Assembly: GCA_015978205.1 (NCBI GenBank)
Contig: JADWMM010000041.1
Span: forward strand, 1 to 44,405
Reading direction: 5' to 3'
Source: Alkaliphilus sp. NP8
GTDB taxonomy: Bacteria; Bacillota; Clostridia; Peptostreptococcales; Natronincolaceae
DNA length: 44,405 nt
The notes beneath the pieces were generated by a model that saw nothing but the letters and a program-made list of their open reading frames with translations, had not been told where the DNA came from and did not search any database. The position numbers were made by a program, and so were the translations under genes. Position 1 is the stretch's first letter. Every line of letters starts with the position of its first letter. This document shows, one piece after another, positions 1-8,281 of this stretch.

Positions 1-1
1 C

Positions 2-604
2 ACTTAAAAAGGCATCTGGAGAAGTATACTTTTCCAGTAGAGTCAAAGCCGTATTTGTAGTGATTTTAGAAAATATTTTTAAATACTGAGGAAACACCAT
101 ACGAAGTTCGCCTTGAAGCTTATTCACATAAGCAGAGCGGTTATCCATCAGATCATAATATTCCCTTGAAAGATTTCTTAAATCAAGGGCAAGGTCCGAT
201 GGCATAAGAGAAACCTTTAAATCAGGCTTTAAACCGATTAAAGCAGCTTTTTTAGAATCAAATCGGTCATTATGCACTTTTCTAATGTTAATGTTTGTGC
301 TATTCTTAGTGATGATAGGATTAATCACGGATACATGAAATCCTTTATCACGAAGATAGCAGAAGAGTGGGTAATGATAAATTCCCGTGGATTCGAGGAA
401 AATGCGACTTTCCAAAGAATACAGCTCTTCTGCTTCTTTTATTTTTGAAGCAGCCATAGCAAGGGAATCTAAATCAGAATGTAGGATTTTAAAAGGTTTT
501 CCTACAAAAGTTTGGTTAGGTAGTGCAATAGACATCCAGCTAAAGTCTGCACCAACATCAATACCAACTGAGATAAATAAATCATATTTAATAGTGTTTA
601 ACAT
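2..604 (-). CDS. IS110-family transposase (DEDD recombinase), N-terminal part
   Basis: The minus strand is open from an ATG at 604 to the window edge, giving about 201 residues of the recombinase that moves IS110 elements. The start has an AAAGGAG site just upstream. The N-terminus carries the RuvC-like motif GIDVGADFSW, with the first catalytic acid. A second motif, FLESTGIYHYPL, follows, then a basic stretch (VHNDRFDSKKAALIGL) typical of the DEDD domain. The C-terminal serine-containing Tnp20 domain lies outside the window, so intactness cannot be judged. No frameshift is seen in the visible part. The plus-strand ORF across 387-668 is a shadow of this gene. Confidence 0.9.
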   Translation of the reverse strand, partial: MLNTIKYDLFISVGIDVGADFSWMSIALPNQTFVGKPFKILHSDLDSLAMAASKIKEAEELYSLESRIFLESTGIYHYPLFCYLRDKGFHVSVINPIITKNSTNINIRKVHNDRFDSKKAALIGLKPDLKVSLMPSDLALDLRNLSREYYDLMDNRSAYVNKLQGELRMVFPQYLKIFSKITTNTALTLLEKYTSPDAFLS

Positions 605-639
605 GAGCGTTAGCTCCTTTCTGATAGGAATCCATTTCC

Positions 640-905
640 AAGCAATGAGTACACATCCTAGCATGTGATACGGGTATAGCCTGAGGCTCCCAACCAGCCT
701 AAACATAAAACCTCATTGAATGGACTAATTGACTTAATTGCAGGTATAGGTCAGTAGAAACTGACTTCCCAAGGAGTGATACATTATTTATCCTATCCTT
801 GAGGATTATACATTATGGAAAGCCTGGAGTCTACTGGGAACCATCAGATATGTTAAATATATAAGTAACATCTGATGAAGGAAGAACTCCTTCTTCTGTT
901 ACTAA
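640..905 (-). ncRNA. Structured 5' non-coding end of the IS110 element; candidate bridge RNA
   Basis: The 300 bases upstream of the transposase lack a credible gene but are rich in short hairpins when read on the transposase strand. Examples are GTCAGT/ACTGAC with a four-base loop (about 751-766), ATCC/GGAT (798-809), AGGCT/AGCCT (about 680-700), and the 842-878 stem pairing CATCAGAT-type arms. IS110-group elements are known to encode a guide (bridge) RNA in this non-coding end. The assignment here rests on position and foldability only, and the exact ends are not determined. A 13-base string (AGGAGTGATACAT) at 772-784 recurs at 975-987 in the flanking DNA. Confidence 0.45.
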
Positions 906-987
906 AAAATAGAAATGTTTTTTATAGAAAAGTATTAACTGCATAGTCTTTATTGACTATGACATTATTATACTAGGAGTGATACAT

Positions 988-1851
988 ATGTTATTAGCTG
1001 ATGAATGGATAGATTATGAGCTTATAGATACAGCTCAAGGGGAAAAATTAGAAAGATGGGGCGAATACGTACTGAGAAGACCGGATCCACAAGTTATTTG
1101 GTCTGCTCAAAAGTCTAATAAAGAGTGGAAAAATGCAGATGCAAAATATCACAGAAGTGACAGAGGTGGCGGAGAATGGGAATATAAAAAGAAACTACCT
1201 AATAGATGGCAAATTTCTTTTGGACCGCTTTCTTTTCACATAGAACCTACAGGCTTTAAGCATACAGGGCTTTTTCCAGAGCAGGCAGTAAATTGGAAAT
1301 GGATGATAGAAAAAATACAATCTGCAAATAGACCGATTAAAGTATTGAATTTATTTGCATATACTGGAGGAGCTACTTTAGCTTGTGCTTATGCCGGTGC
1401 TGAAGTATGTCATGTTGATGCATCAAAGGGAATGGTTAATTGGGCAAAGGAAAATGCAGAATTATCAGGACTTCGCGATAAACCTGTTAGATATATTGTA
1501 GACGATGTAATGAAATTTGTAAGAAGAGAAAAACGAAGAGGAAATACTTATGATGTAATAATAATGGACCCACCTTCATATGGAAGAGGTCCTAATAAAG
1601 AGATATGGAAAATAGAAGATTCTTTATATGGATTTGTAGAAGAATGTGCAGATATACTTTCAGAAAACCCATTATTCTTTTTGATTAATTCGTATACAGC
1701 TGGATTTTCAGCATATGTATTAAATAATATATTACAATCTACAGTAGGTAAAAAATATAAAGGTGAAATTTCTTGTGGAGAAATAGGAATTCCTGTATCA
1801 CAAAGACAAGTTGTACTTCCATGTGGTATATACGGAAGATGGGAAAAATAG
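988..1851 (+). CDS. class I SAM-dependent methyltransferase, RlmI-like
   Basis: This 287-residue protein matches the catalytic part of the RlmI/COG1092 group, which methylates cytosine in 23S rRNA. The SAM-binding motif NLFAYTGGATLA lies near residues 118-130 and an acidic VDAS turn follows. The catalytic-type motif DPPSYGRG is near residue 193. The PUA domain of full RlmI is absent, so the substrate is uncertain. I start at ATG 988, which has AGGAG at 975-979; a GTG at 979 in the same frame would overlap that site. The RluA-type gene follows 14 bases later and the two probably form an RNA-modification operon. The IS110 element sits just upstream and may have replaced its original promoter. 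Confidence 0.8.
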   Translation: MLLADEWIDYELIDTAQGEKLERWGEYVLRRPDPQVIWSAQKSNKEWKNADAKYHRSDRGGGEWEYKKKLPNRWQISFGPLSFHIEPTGFKHTGLFPEQAVNWKWMIEKIQSANRPIKVLNLFAYTGGATLACAYAGAEVCHVDASKGMVNWAKENAELSGLRDKPVRYIVDDVMKFVRREKRRGNTYDVIIMDPPSYGRGPNKEIWKIEDSLYGFVEECADILSENPLFFLINSYTAGFSAYVLNNILQSTVGKKYKGEISCGEIGIPVSQRQVVLPCGIYGRWEK

Positions 1852-1865
1852 GAGAGTGGATTTAA

Positions 1866-2540
1866 GTGAGTATAAAAATACCCATTGTTTTTGAAGACAA
1901 TCATTTATTAGTAGTAGAAAAGCCACCAAATGTTTTATCCCAAGGTGATAAAACAGGAGATAAAGATATGCTAACTTTCTTAAAAGAGGATATAAAAGTA
2001 AGATATAATAAACCAGGTAATGTTTATTTAGGACTAGTTCATCGTTTAGATAGGCCAGTAGGTGGCACTATGATTTTTGCTAAAACATCTAAAGCTGCAT
2101 CTAGGTTATCGGATCAAATAAGAAGAAGGGTACTAAAAAAAACTTACATGGCTGTTATTCACGGTAATCCTTCTAATAATAAAGACACATTAACTCATAG
2201 CTTACTAAAGGATAACAAAACTAATACAGTATCTGTAGTTAGTGAAGATACTAAAGGTTCTAAAAAAGCAGTACTTGATTACGAATTAATAGGTTCAATA
2301 AAAGATTTTAGCTTAGTAAAAATCAATTTACATACAGGAAGACCTCATCAAATTCGAGTTCAGTTTTCTACTATTGGACATCCTTTATATGGAGATCAGA
2401 AATATGGACAAAAACTAAACAAAACAGGAGATCAAATTGCGCTTTGGTCTCATGAAATCATTTGTCAGCATCCTACTTTAAAAGAAGAAATGATCTTTGA
2501 AAGTTTTCCTGCTAAAGCAGAACCTTGGAATTGGTTTTAA
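1866..2540 (+). CDS. RluA-family pseudouridine synthase
   Basis: This 224-residue enzyme should convert uridine to pseudouridine in rRNA or tRNA. The catalytic aspartate lies in HRLDRPVGG (about residues 59-67). The later motif LHTGRPHQIRVQF and the ending GHPLYGDQKYG are family hallmarks. There is no S4 domain at the N-terminus, so it is a short RluA/YlyB-like form rather than RluD. The start is a GTG at 1866, preceded by AGGAGAG at about 1850. It follows the methyltransferase gene closely and is probably co-transcribed with it. The exact modified position cannot be told from the sequence. Confidence 0.88.
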   Translation: MSIKIPIVFEDNHLLVVEKPPNVLSQGDKTGDKDMLTFLKEDIKVRYNKPGNVYLGLVHRLDRPVGGTMIFAKTSKAASRLSDQIRRRVLKKTYMAVIHGNPSNNKDTLTHSLLKDNKTNTVSVVSEDTKGSKKAVLDYELIGSIKDFSLVKINLHTGRPHQIRVQFSTIGHPLYGDQKYGQKLNKTGDQIALWSHEIICQHPTLKEEMIFESFPAKAEPWNWF

Positions 2541-2570
2541 AAAATAATATTAAACATAGGGGGTATTAGA

Positions 2571-3737
2571 ATGAAAAATTTTGTATATCAAAATCCAACA
2601 AAAATAATATTTGGAGAAGGTACTATAAACCAGATAGGGAAAGAAATAAAGGAAAGTGGTATAAACAAAGTACTCATGATATATGGTGGGGGATCTATAT
2701 TAAAAAATGGAGTTTATGATCAGATTATTGAGTCTTTAAATCAATATGAAATAGATTATGTAGAAATTTCTGGAGTACAGCCAAATCCTGTCTTAAGTAA
2801 AGTACAAGAGGCTATAAACAAAGCTAAAGAAGAAAATGTAGAAGGACTATTAGCAGTAGGTGGAGGTAGTGTATACGATAGTGCAAAAGCTATTGGGTTA
2901 GGATGTAAATATGAAGGAAATGTATGGGATTTTTATGAAAGAAAAGAAAAACCTAAAGCTTCTATACCTATATTTGGAGTATTAACTATATCTGCTACAG
3001 GATCTGAAATGAATGCAGGTTCTGTAATTACAAATGAAGCAGAAAATAAAAAATGGAGTGTTGGAACTCCTCTTAATTTCCCAAAAGTAAGTGTAATAGA
3101 CCCAAGTGTTCAATCTAGTCTTCCAGCTAATCAGACAGCTAATACTGCAATAGATACAATGGCACATGTTTTTGAATTATACTTTGATGGTACACAAAAT
3201 GTAGATGTTTTAATGGAATACTCTGAAGGTATTATTCGTACAACTATGAAACATGTAAAAATATTACTAGAAGACCCTAAGAATTACCAATCTAGAGCAC
3301 AACTAGCTTGGTGTGCTACTCTTGGATTAAATGGAAGTAATGGTGTTGGAAGAAGTGGGGGAGATTGGTCATCCCATAATATAGAACATAGTTTAAGTGC
3401 TTTATATGGAGTATCTCATGGTTCAGGTCTTGCAATTGTTTTCCCTGCTTGGATGAAATATGTATATAAAGAAAATATAGATATGTTTGAACGATTTGCA
3501 GAGCAAATATTCAATATAACAGAGGGAAGTAAGCAAGAAAAGGCGCTAAAAGGAATAGAAGAATTAAAATCATTTTTTAGTGGTATAAATGCACCTGTAA
3601 CATTAAAGGAAATAGGTATAAAATATGAGGATTTAGGAAAAATTGCAGACAATGCAGCTATGTTGGCTCCAATTGGTACTCTAAAAAAACTAGAAAGAGA
3701 AGATATATTAGAAATCTTAAAAATTGCATATGAATAA
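2571..3737 (+). CDS. iron-containing alcohol dehydrogenase, butanol dehydrogenase type
   Basis: This 388-residue cytosolic enzyme reduces aldehydes such as butyraldehyde with NAD(P)H at the end of fermentation. It begins with the typical YQNPTKIIFGEG strand. The nucleotide-binding GGGSVYDSAKAIG is near residue 98, followed by the ATGSEMNAGSVITN segment. Metal ligands of the family are visible: D and H in AIDTMAHVFE (about 194-198), and two histidines in HSLSALYGVSHGSG (about 273 and 283). Length matches BdhA/YugJ-type enzymes. A GGGGG ribosome site precedes the ATG, and a strong hairpin terminator follows at 3772. The physiological direction and substrate are inferred from the family. Confidence 0.9.
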   Translation: MKNFVYQNPTKIIFGEGTINQIGKEIKESGINKVLMIYGGGSILKNGVYDQIIESLNQYEIDYVEISGVQPNPVLSKVQEAINKAKEENVEGLLAVGGGSVYDSAKAIGLGCKYEGNVWDFYERKEKPKASIPIFGVLTISATGSEMNAGSVITNEAENKKWSVGTPLNFPKVSVIDPSVQSSLPANQTANTAIDTMAHVFELYFDGTQNVDVLMEYSEGIIRTTMKHVKILLEDPKNYQSRAQLAWCATLGLNGSNGVGRSGGDWSSHNIEHSLSALYGVSHGSGLAIVFPAWMKYVYKENIDMFERFAEQIFNITEGSKQEKALKGIEELKSFFSGINAPVTLKEIGIKYEDLGKIADNAAMLAPIGTLKKLEREDILEILKIAYE

Positions 3738-3771
3738 TATGTAGTTTATACTTTAAAATAAATTCAAACTA

Positions 3772-3804
3772 AAACCCCCTATTGTACTTATACGATAGGG
3801 GTTT
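3772..3804. terminator. bidirectional rho-independent terminator
   Basis: AAACCCCCTAT and ATAGGGGTTT form a stem of about ten base pairs with flanking A/T runs on both sides. It lies between the converging alcohol dehydrogenase gene and the small minus-strand ORF, and can serve both. Confidence 0.85.
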
Positions 3805-3810
3805 AAAATA

Positions 3811-4080
3811 TTACTGCATCATATCATTTATATAATGAGAATGTGCTATTGCCTGTTGTCTTCTCTCATTAGCTTGTTGAATTAACATTTCTTGTTTAAT
3901 AGAATTAATAGATTTTGCTTTCTTTTTGGATTCATCTTTATTTATACTAATATTTATATTAAAGTAGCTTAGTTTTAACGAAAAATTTAACAGTGACATA
4001 AAAACCTTACCTCCTAAATTATATTGTTCTTTTTCTATAAAATTTATATATGAATAATTTTTTTTATCTAAATAAATCAT
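3811..4080 (-). CDS. small hypothetical protein (89 or 62 residues)
   Basis: This is an unrecognised small ORF on the minus strand with two credible in-frame starts. ATG 4080 has AAAGGAGAG upstream (89 residues). ATG 3999 has a stronger AGGAGGT site (62 residues, beginning MSLLNFSLKLSYFNINIS). The shorter product has a hydrophobic beta-like start followed by a lysine-rich helix and a C-terminal segment with QQANERRQQAIAHSHY. That architecture is reminiscent of the YrzI-type small proteins of Bacillus, but the resemblance is weak. It ends seven bases from the shared terminator at 3772-3804. A seven-codon ORF precedes it. No function is claimed. Confidence 0.5.
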   Translation of the reverse strand: MIYLDKKNYSYINFIEKEQYNLGGKVFMSLLNFSLKLSYFNINISINKDESKKKAKSINSIKQEMLIQQANERRQQAIAHSHYINDMMQ

Positions 4081-4132
4081 ATTTATCTCTCCTTTTTTCA
4101 TTAATTTTAAATCAGTTAAATAATCAATGTTG

Positions 4133-4156
4133 TTATGCTGTTAAAACCACCTTCAT
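4133..4156 (-). CDS. seven-codon leader-like ORF (MKVVLTA)
   Basis: An ATG at 4156 follows an excellent AAAGGAGG site and reaches a stop after seven codons. It lies about 50 bases upstream of the next small ORF on the same strand. It may be a leader peptide controlling translation of that ORF. It is too short to support by coding statistics, and only the ribosome site argues for it. Confidence 0.25.
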   Translation of the reverse strand: MKVVLTA

Positions 4157-4204
4157 TGAATTTCCTCCTTTCCAATCTATATATATATTTATATATAGAA
4201 TTAA

Positions 4205-4254
4205 ATGTGATAAAAAAACAAAATAATAAGCCATAGATAGTACTATCTATGGCT
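4205..4254 (-). terminator. perfect-palindrome terminator, minus strand
   Basis: AGCCATAGATAG and its exact complement form a 12-base-pair stem at 4229-4254. On the minus strand it is followed by ATTATTTTGTTTTTTT. It would end transcripts arriving from the 4405-4515 ORF region before the next small ORF. Confidence 0.75.
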
Positions 4255-4329
4255 CATTAAGCAAATTTAATTTACGCATAAAGAATTAAAGATATATATT
4301 AACAAAAAATCTATCTTTAATTTATATGA

Positions 4330-4370
4330 AAATAACAAAACCATAGGTATGATGTATACACAACCTACGG
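4330..4370 (-). terminator. hairpin downstream of the 36-codon ORF
   Basis: CCGTAGGT and ACCTATGG arms (one G-T pair) enclose a 14-base loop. The minus-strand continuation is GTTTTGTTATTTT. It sits about 35 bases after the stop codon of the small ORF at 4405-4515, so it is probably that gene's terminator. Confidence 0.6.
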
Positions 4371-4404
4371 CCTAAAAAATACTTTGTGATTTTTTAAAGT
4401 AATA

Positions 4405-4515
4405 TTATTTTAAATATAATTTTATACTAGATTTTATATTTAAAGTAGGTCGTGTATATAAATTATTAAATTGTAAATAGTTAGATAATAATTCTAAAAC
4501 TTTGTAATTATTCAT
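4405..4515 (-). CDS. 36-residue small ORF with strong ribosome binding site
   Basis: ATG 4515 follows AAAGGAGG at an ideal distance, and the frame stays open for 36 codons (start MNNYKVLELLSNYL). The product ends with a lysine-rich stretch (LNIKSSIKLYLK). No family is recognised. It has its own downstream hairpin. Together with the 3811-4080 ORF it forms a run of tiny minus-strand genes divergent from the Ter cluster. An AT-rich stretch by chance can give 36 codons, so the main support is the ribosome site plus the terminator. From 4516 to 4774 I see only AT-rich DNA with no further gene. Confidence 0.45.
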   Translation of the reverse strand: MNNYKVLELLSNYLQFNNLYTRPTLNIKSSIKLYLK

Positions 4516-4774
4516 AACACAACCTCCTTTCACATAATTTGGAATGATTAATATCACATAAATATTATATACATACACAGCAAAAACATTACACTTTTTT
4601 AAGAAATAAATATAAAACTTTTAAAAAGAAATAATTATTAAATTTAAATAAAGGAATCCTTATATATATATAGAAATTAAAATTATGATACGATACAATA
4701 GTAATAATAATAAGAACATGAAAAATGTAGAATTATTATAATAAAGTAAATGACTGGAGGAGAAAATTGGGCTT

Positions 4775-6403
4775 ATGGAAAAAGAACAATTTGCTCAACT
4801 TGCAATAAATACAATAAAGGGAAAAACTGATAATATATATGAAGATATTTTTACACTTCCAAAGAAAAGAAGAGGGTTCGCTTATAATAATAAATTAATG
4901 GTTATTCCTGTTTTTTTCTATAGAATAATTGGAATAGAAGATAAAGACAAATATGAAGAAGGTTTAATGGACTTAGATAATAAACTAGCTGAATTGAGTA
5001 ATATTTATTTAAAATTAGAAACAGGTTTTGATAAATTTATAAATAATGATTTTATTCAAAAATGCAATTATCATTGGAGTAATGCAGAAAAGTCTGGATT
5101 ATCTGATTCAAAGCTTATTGTTAAATACACTTTAAAAAGAAATGTTATTTCTTCTATTAATCCTGTTAAGGATAAACTTATTGAAGATAAACTTCAAATT
5201 TTATTAGATATATTTATTAGAAATCAATCTAATATGAATATAGTTAAAAATTCTTATATTAAGTTTTTGTATTGGATTGAAAAACATGCTATTAATCTTT
5301 TAAGAAATTATGAGTATGGTAACACTAATCCTAAAGTATTGTTTTATGGAGATATTCAAAGAGATGAAATTTATTTTTTAATTTTTTTATCTTTACTTGG
5401 ATTTGATGTGTTATATTTTCATAGCAATCATGAAAAAAAGTTTAATGAAGTTAAAGAAATAAATGTATATTCAAGTTTAATAGAGTATTCTAATAAAGAA
5501 ACTTTAAAACATTTTCCAAAGAATCCAAAAGTTTCACGTAGAGAAACTATTGCATATAAAGCTTCAAAAGAGATTGATGAGGTTATTCACACAGAAGATA
5601 GTGGTGTTTATAGACCTTGGCAATTTGAAAACTATAACGTTATATCGACTCCTTTAAAAACAACTCATGAAGAACTATTTATACTATGGCATGAAGAAGC
5701 AAGGTTTAGAGAAGGTTTTAAAGTAGAAGATGGAAATGTATATATTCCGAATATTTTTTCAAAAATTAGTGGTACTTATTTAGATCTAAATAAATACTGG
5801 AACGATTTTAACAAATTAACGTCTAAAAAGGATATGACAATTTTTATAGAAAAAATACCCTTTAATAAACCTAGAGGCTTTGCAATAACTCAAGGAATAT
5901 TTAATATAGATGGAAGTCTCAATAAAGAAAAAGTTAAAAAGATTCGGGAGTATCGTTTTAGTTATCTCAGAACTTCGGTACAGAATTTAATTTTGGACAA
6001 AATAGAAGAGTTAATATCTACATTAGATTTTTTTGCTTTTCAAATAAGTAAAGATTTTAAAGCTAAAATATTATATACAATTTTAGGCTTACAAAAAAAA
6101 TATTTAGACATACTTCAAAAATTTGATTATCCATCTTATATACCTAAATTAGTAGTATTTGATGGAGATGAAAATATATTTAGTGAAGAAGATTTAATAG
6201 TTATAGGTTTTTTATATTTAGTAGGATTTGATATAGTAATATTAACACCTACTGGTTACAATAACATAGAAAGTGGTATAAATAAATATTACTACGATAT
6301 ACACAAGCTTGAAGATTTTAAATTTGATTTAAAACTTAAAGATGCAAAAGAAGAAAAAGAAAAAAATACACTTAAAAAAAGCTTTTTTAGATTCTTTCAA
6401 TAG
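4775..6403 (+). CDS. yceG: YceG-like protein of the Ter stress cluster
   Basis: This 542-residue protein has the length and context of Bacillus YceG (YceG_bac family), a component of Ter operons of unknown biochemical role. It has no signal peptide or clear membrane span. The C-terminal half contains alternating hydrophobic strands (for example VIGFLYLVGFDIVILTPTGYNN near residue 490), a segment also seen in the middle as ILFLLGFDVLYFHS-like sequence, suggesting two related Rossmann-like halves. GGAGGAG lies about 13 bases before the ATG. TelA follows 34 bases later. The operon order YceG-TelA-TerD matches the yce operon of Bacillus, which supports the call. Molecular function is not known. 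Confidence 0.8.
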   Translation: MEKEQFAQLAINTIKGKTDNIYEDIFTLPKKRRGFAYNNKLMVIPVFFYRIIGIEDKDKYEEGLMDLDNKLAELSNIYLKLETGFDKFINNDFIQKCNYHWSNAEKSGLSDSKLIVKYTLKRNVISSINPVKDKLIEDKLQILLDIFIRNQSNMNIVKNSYIKFLYWIEKHAINLLRNYEYGNTNPKVLFYGDIQRDEIYFLIFLSLLGFDVLYFHSNHEKKFNEVKEINVYSSLIEYSNKETLKHFPKNPKVSRRETIAYKASKEIDEVIHTEDSGVYRPWQFENYNVISTPLKTTHEELFILWHEEARFREGFKVEDGNVYIPNIFSKISGTYLDLNKYWNDFNKLTSKKDMTIFIEKIPFNKPRGFAITQGIFNIDGSLNKEKVKKIREYRFSYLRTSVQNLILDKIEELISTLDFFAFQISKDFKAKILYTILGLQKKYLDILQKFDYPSYIPKLVVFDGDENIFSEEDLIVIGFLYLVGFDIVILTPTGYNNIESGINKYYYDIHKLEDFKFDLKLKDAKEEKEKNTLKKSFFRFFQ

Positions 6404-6437
6404 TTAAATTAAATAATTTAAGGTAGGGGGCATTATA

Positions 6438-7520
6438 ATGAATGAATTTAATTCTAATGTTGAAGTGCAAGAAGTGGATTTAGACAAAAAAGTTAATGAA
6501 GTAGCAGAAAAAGTAAAAACTTCTCCAGAGGTACAAAAATTAGCAAATGAATTAGATATAAGAGATGCACAAGACATTATGTCATTTGGACAGGAAACTG
6601 CAGTGGAGATTTCAAAATTTAGCGATCGTATTTTGTCTTCTATTAGCAATTCTTCTGTAGAAGACAGTGGTAATATGCTTAAGCAGTTAAATAATATTAT
6701 GAGTAAATTTGATAAAAAAGACTTTGAAGAAAAAAAACCTGGTTTTTTTGAAAAAATATTTAATAAAGTTAAAGATGATATTAGTAAATTACTAGATAAA
6801 TATCAAACTATGGACAAAGAAATATCTAAGGTATATGTTGAAATAAAACAATATGAAAATGAAATAAAACAAACTAATGAGATGTTAGAAGACATGTTTA
6901 AACAAAATATAATGTACTATGAGAATCTAGAAAAGTATATTCAAGCAGGACAAGTTGTAGTAAATAGAATGAAAAATGAAGTTATACCAAATTTAGAGCA
7001 AAAAGCAGCTTCTTCTGGACAACAGCTTGATAACATTCAGCTTCAAAATGCTATGCAGGCACTTGAAATGGTAGAACAAAGAGTTCACGATTTGGAAATG
7101 GCTAAAATGGTTGCACTGCAAACAGCGCCTCAAATAAAACTTATACAAAAAGGTAATTATAATTTGCTTCGTAAAATAGGTAGTGCTTTTGTAATAACAA
7201 TTCCTGTGTTTAAGTCAGGACTTATACAAGCCATATCTATAAAAAGACAAAAAATACAAGCTGACGCAATGCGAGCTTTAGATGAAAAAACAAATGAAAT
7301 GTTAATGAGAAATGCTGAAAATATTGCTAATCAATCTATAGATATTGCAAAATTGACTTCAGGTTCAAGTATTAAGATTGAAACTCTGGAAAATACTTTT
7401 GAAACAATAGTAAAAGGGATTGATGAAACTAGACAAATAGAAGAAGAAAATAAACAAAATCGCGAATCAAGTAGACAAAGATTACTAGAATTGCAAAATA
7501 AGCTTGAAAATAAAAAATAA
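6438..7520 (+). CDS. telA: toxic anion resistance protein TelA/YceH
   Basis: This is a 360-residue cytosolic protein, mostly alpha-helical with long heptad-like stretches. It matches the TelA family (PF05816) linked to tellurite and toxic-anion resistance. Features include MDKEISKVYVEIKQYENEIKQ (a coiled coil near residue 130), a central helix LQNAMQALEMVEQRVHDLE, and the conserved KGNYNLLRKIGSAFVITIPVFKSGL region near residues 237-260. AGGTAGGGGG precedes the ATG. It lies between YceG and the TerD genes as in other Firmicute Ter operons. In those systems it is thought to act with TerD proteins in a membrane-associated stress complex. That role is inferred from relatives. Confidence 0.88.
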   Translation: MNEFNSNVEVQEVDLDKKVNEVAEKVKTSPEVQKLANELDIRDAQDIMSFGQETAVEISKFSDRILSSISNSSVEDSGNMLKQLNNIMSKFDKKDFEEKKPGFFEKIFNKVKDDISKLLDKYQTMDKEISKVYVEIKQYENEIKQTNEMLEDMFKQNIMYYENLEKYIQAGQVVVNRMKNEVIPNLEQKAASSGQQLDNIQLQNAMQALEMVEQRVHDLEMAKMVALQTAPQIKLIQKGNYNLLRKIGSAFVITIPVFKSGLIQAISIKRQKIQADAMRALDEKTNEMLMRNAENIANQSIDIAKLTSGSSIKIETLENTFETIVKGIDETRQIEEENKQNRESSRQRLLELQNKLENKK

Positions 7521-7536
7521 ATTAATATTACATTCA

Positions 7537-7565
7537 TTGACAAAGTCATATAATATTACTAGAAT
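7537..7565 (+). promoter_or_regulatory. sigma-A promoter for the TerD genes
   Basis: TTGACA (7537-7542), a 17-base spacer and TAGAAT (7560-7565) give a near-consensus housekeeping promoter in the 150-base gap before the first terD. An AT-rich hairpin with ATTAATAT-type arms follows in the leader (about 7563-7605). The TerD genes can therefore be expressed separately from yceG-telA. Confidence 0.75.
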
Positions 7566-7670
7566 TAATATAAAATATTTTATTTTTTAAAATAATATTA
7601 ATATTATTTATATATCAAATATCAAAAATTATATAGATTAAAATTAAATTTAAAGAAAAGAGGGTTAATA

Positions 7671-8252
7671 ATGGGTATAAGCTTAAAAAAAGGTGAAAAA
7701 GTAGATTTAACAAAAGGAAATCCAGGGTTATCTAAGGTTATAGTAGGATTAGGTTGGGATACAAATAAATATGATGGAGGCTTTTCCTTTGATTTAGATG
7801 CAGCAGCTTTCGTTTTAGGTGCTGATGGAAAAGTAAAAAGTGATGCAGACTTTATTTTCTACAATAATTTACAAGATAAATCTGGTTCTATTACTCATTT
7901 AGGAGACAACCTTACTGGTGAAGGTGAAGGAGACGACGAGCAAGTAAAAATAGAATTATCTAAAGTACCTGCAGAAGTAGAGCGTATATCATTTACTGTA
8001 ACTATACATGAAGCAGAAGAACGTGCACAAAACTTTGGGCAAATCTCTAACTCTTTTATCCGTGTAGTAAATGAGGAAACTAGAGAAGAATTAATAAGAT
8101 ATGATTTAGGAGAAGATTTCAGTGTTGAAACAGCATTAGTTGTTGGAGAGCTATATAGACATAAAGATGAATGGAAATTTAATGCCATAGGTAGTGGATT
8201 CCAAGGTGGATTATTTGCTCTTTGTAAAAACTTTGGTGTAAATGTAGGGTAA
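7671..8252 (+). CDS. terD: TerD-family calcium-binding stress protein, copy 1
   Basis: This 193-residue TerD-domain protein starts [16 protein letters not shown] and keeps the acidic motifs that bind calcium in solved TerD structures: [11 protein letters not shown] (about residues 42-52) and [14 protein letters not shown] (about 82-95). The central [13 protein letters not shown] and the ending [16 protein letters not shown] are typical. The protein is full length for the family. It is cytosolic, with no signal peptide. It is first in a block of TerD, AIM24-type, TerD, TerD. Its own promoter lies upstream, and GAGGG precedes the ATG. Family members protect against tellurite, phage or envelope stress by a mechanism not fully known. 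Confidence 0.93.
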   Translation: MGISLKKGEKVDLTKGNPGLSKVIVGLGWDTNKYDGGFSFDLDAAAFVLGADGKVKSDADFIFYNNLQDKSGSITHLGDNLTGEGEGDDEQVKIELSKVPAEVERISFTVTIHEAEERAQNFGQISNSFIRVVNEETREELIRYDLGEDFSVETALVVGELYRHKDEWKFNAIGSGFQGGLFALCKNFGVNVG

Positions 8253-8281
8253 TTTAAATTTAATATAGGGTGTGGAGCTTA

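Noticed and set aside
387-668. 93-codon plus-strand ORF
   Set aside because: It is antisense to the IS110 transposase, whose motifs are clear on the minus strand, and it has no ribosome site.
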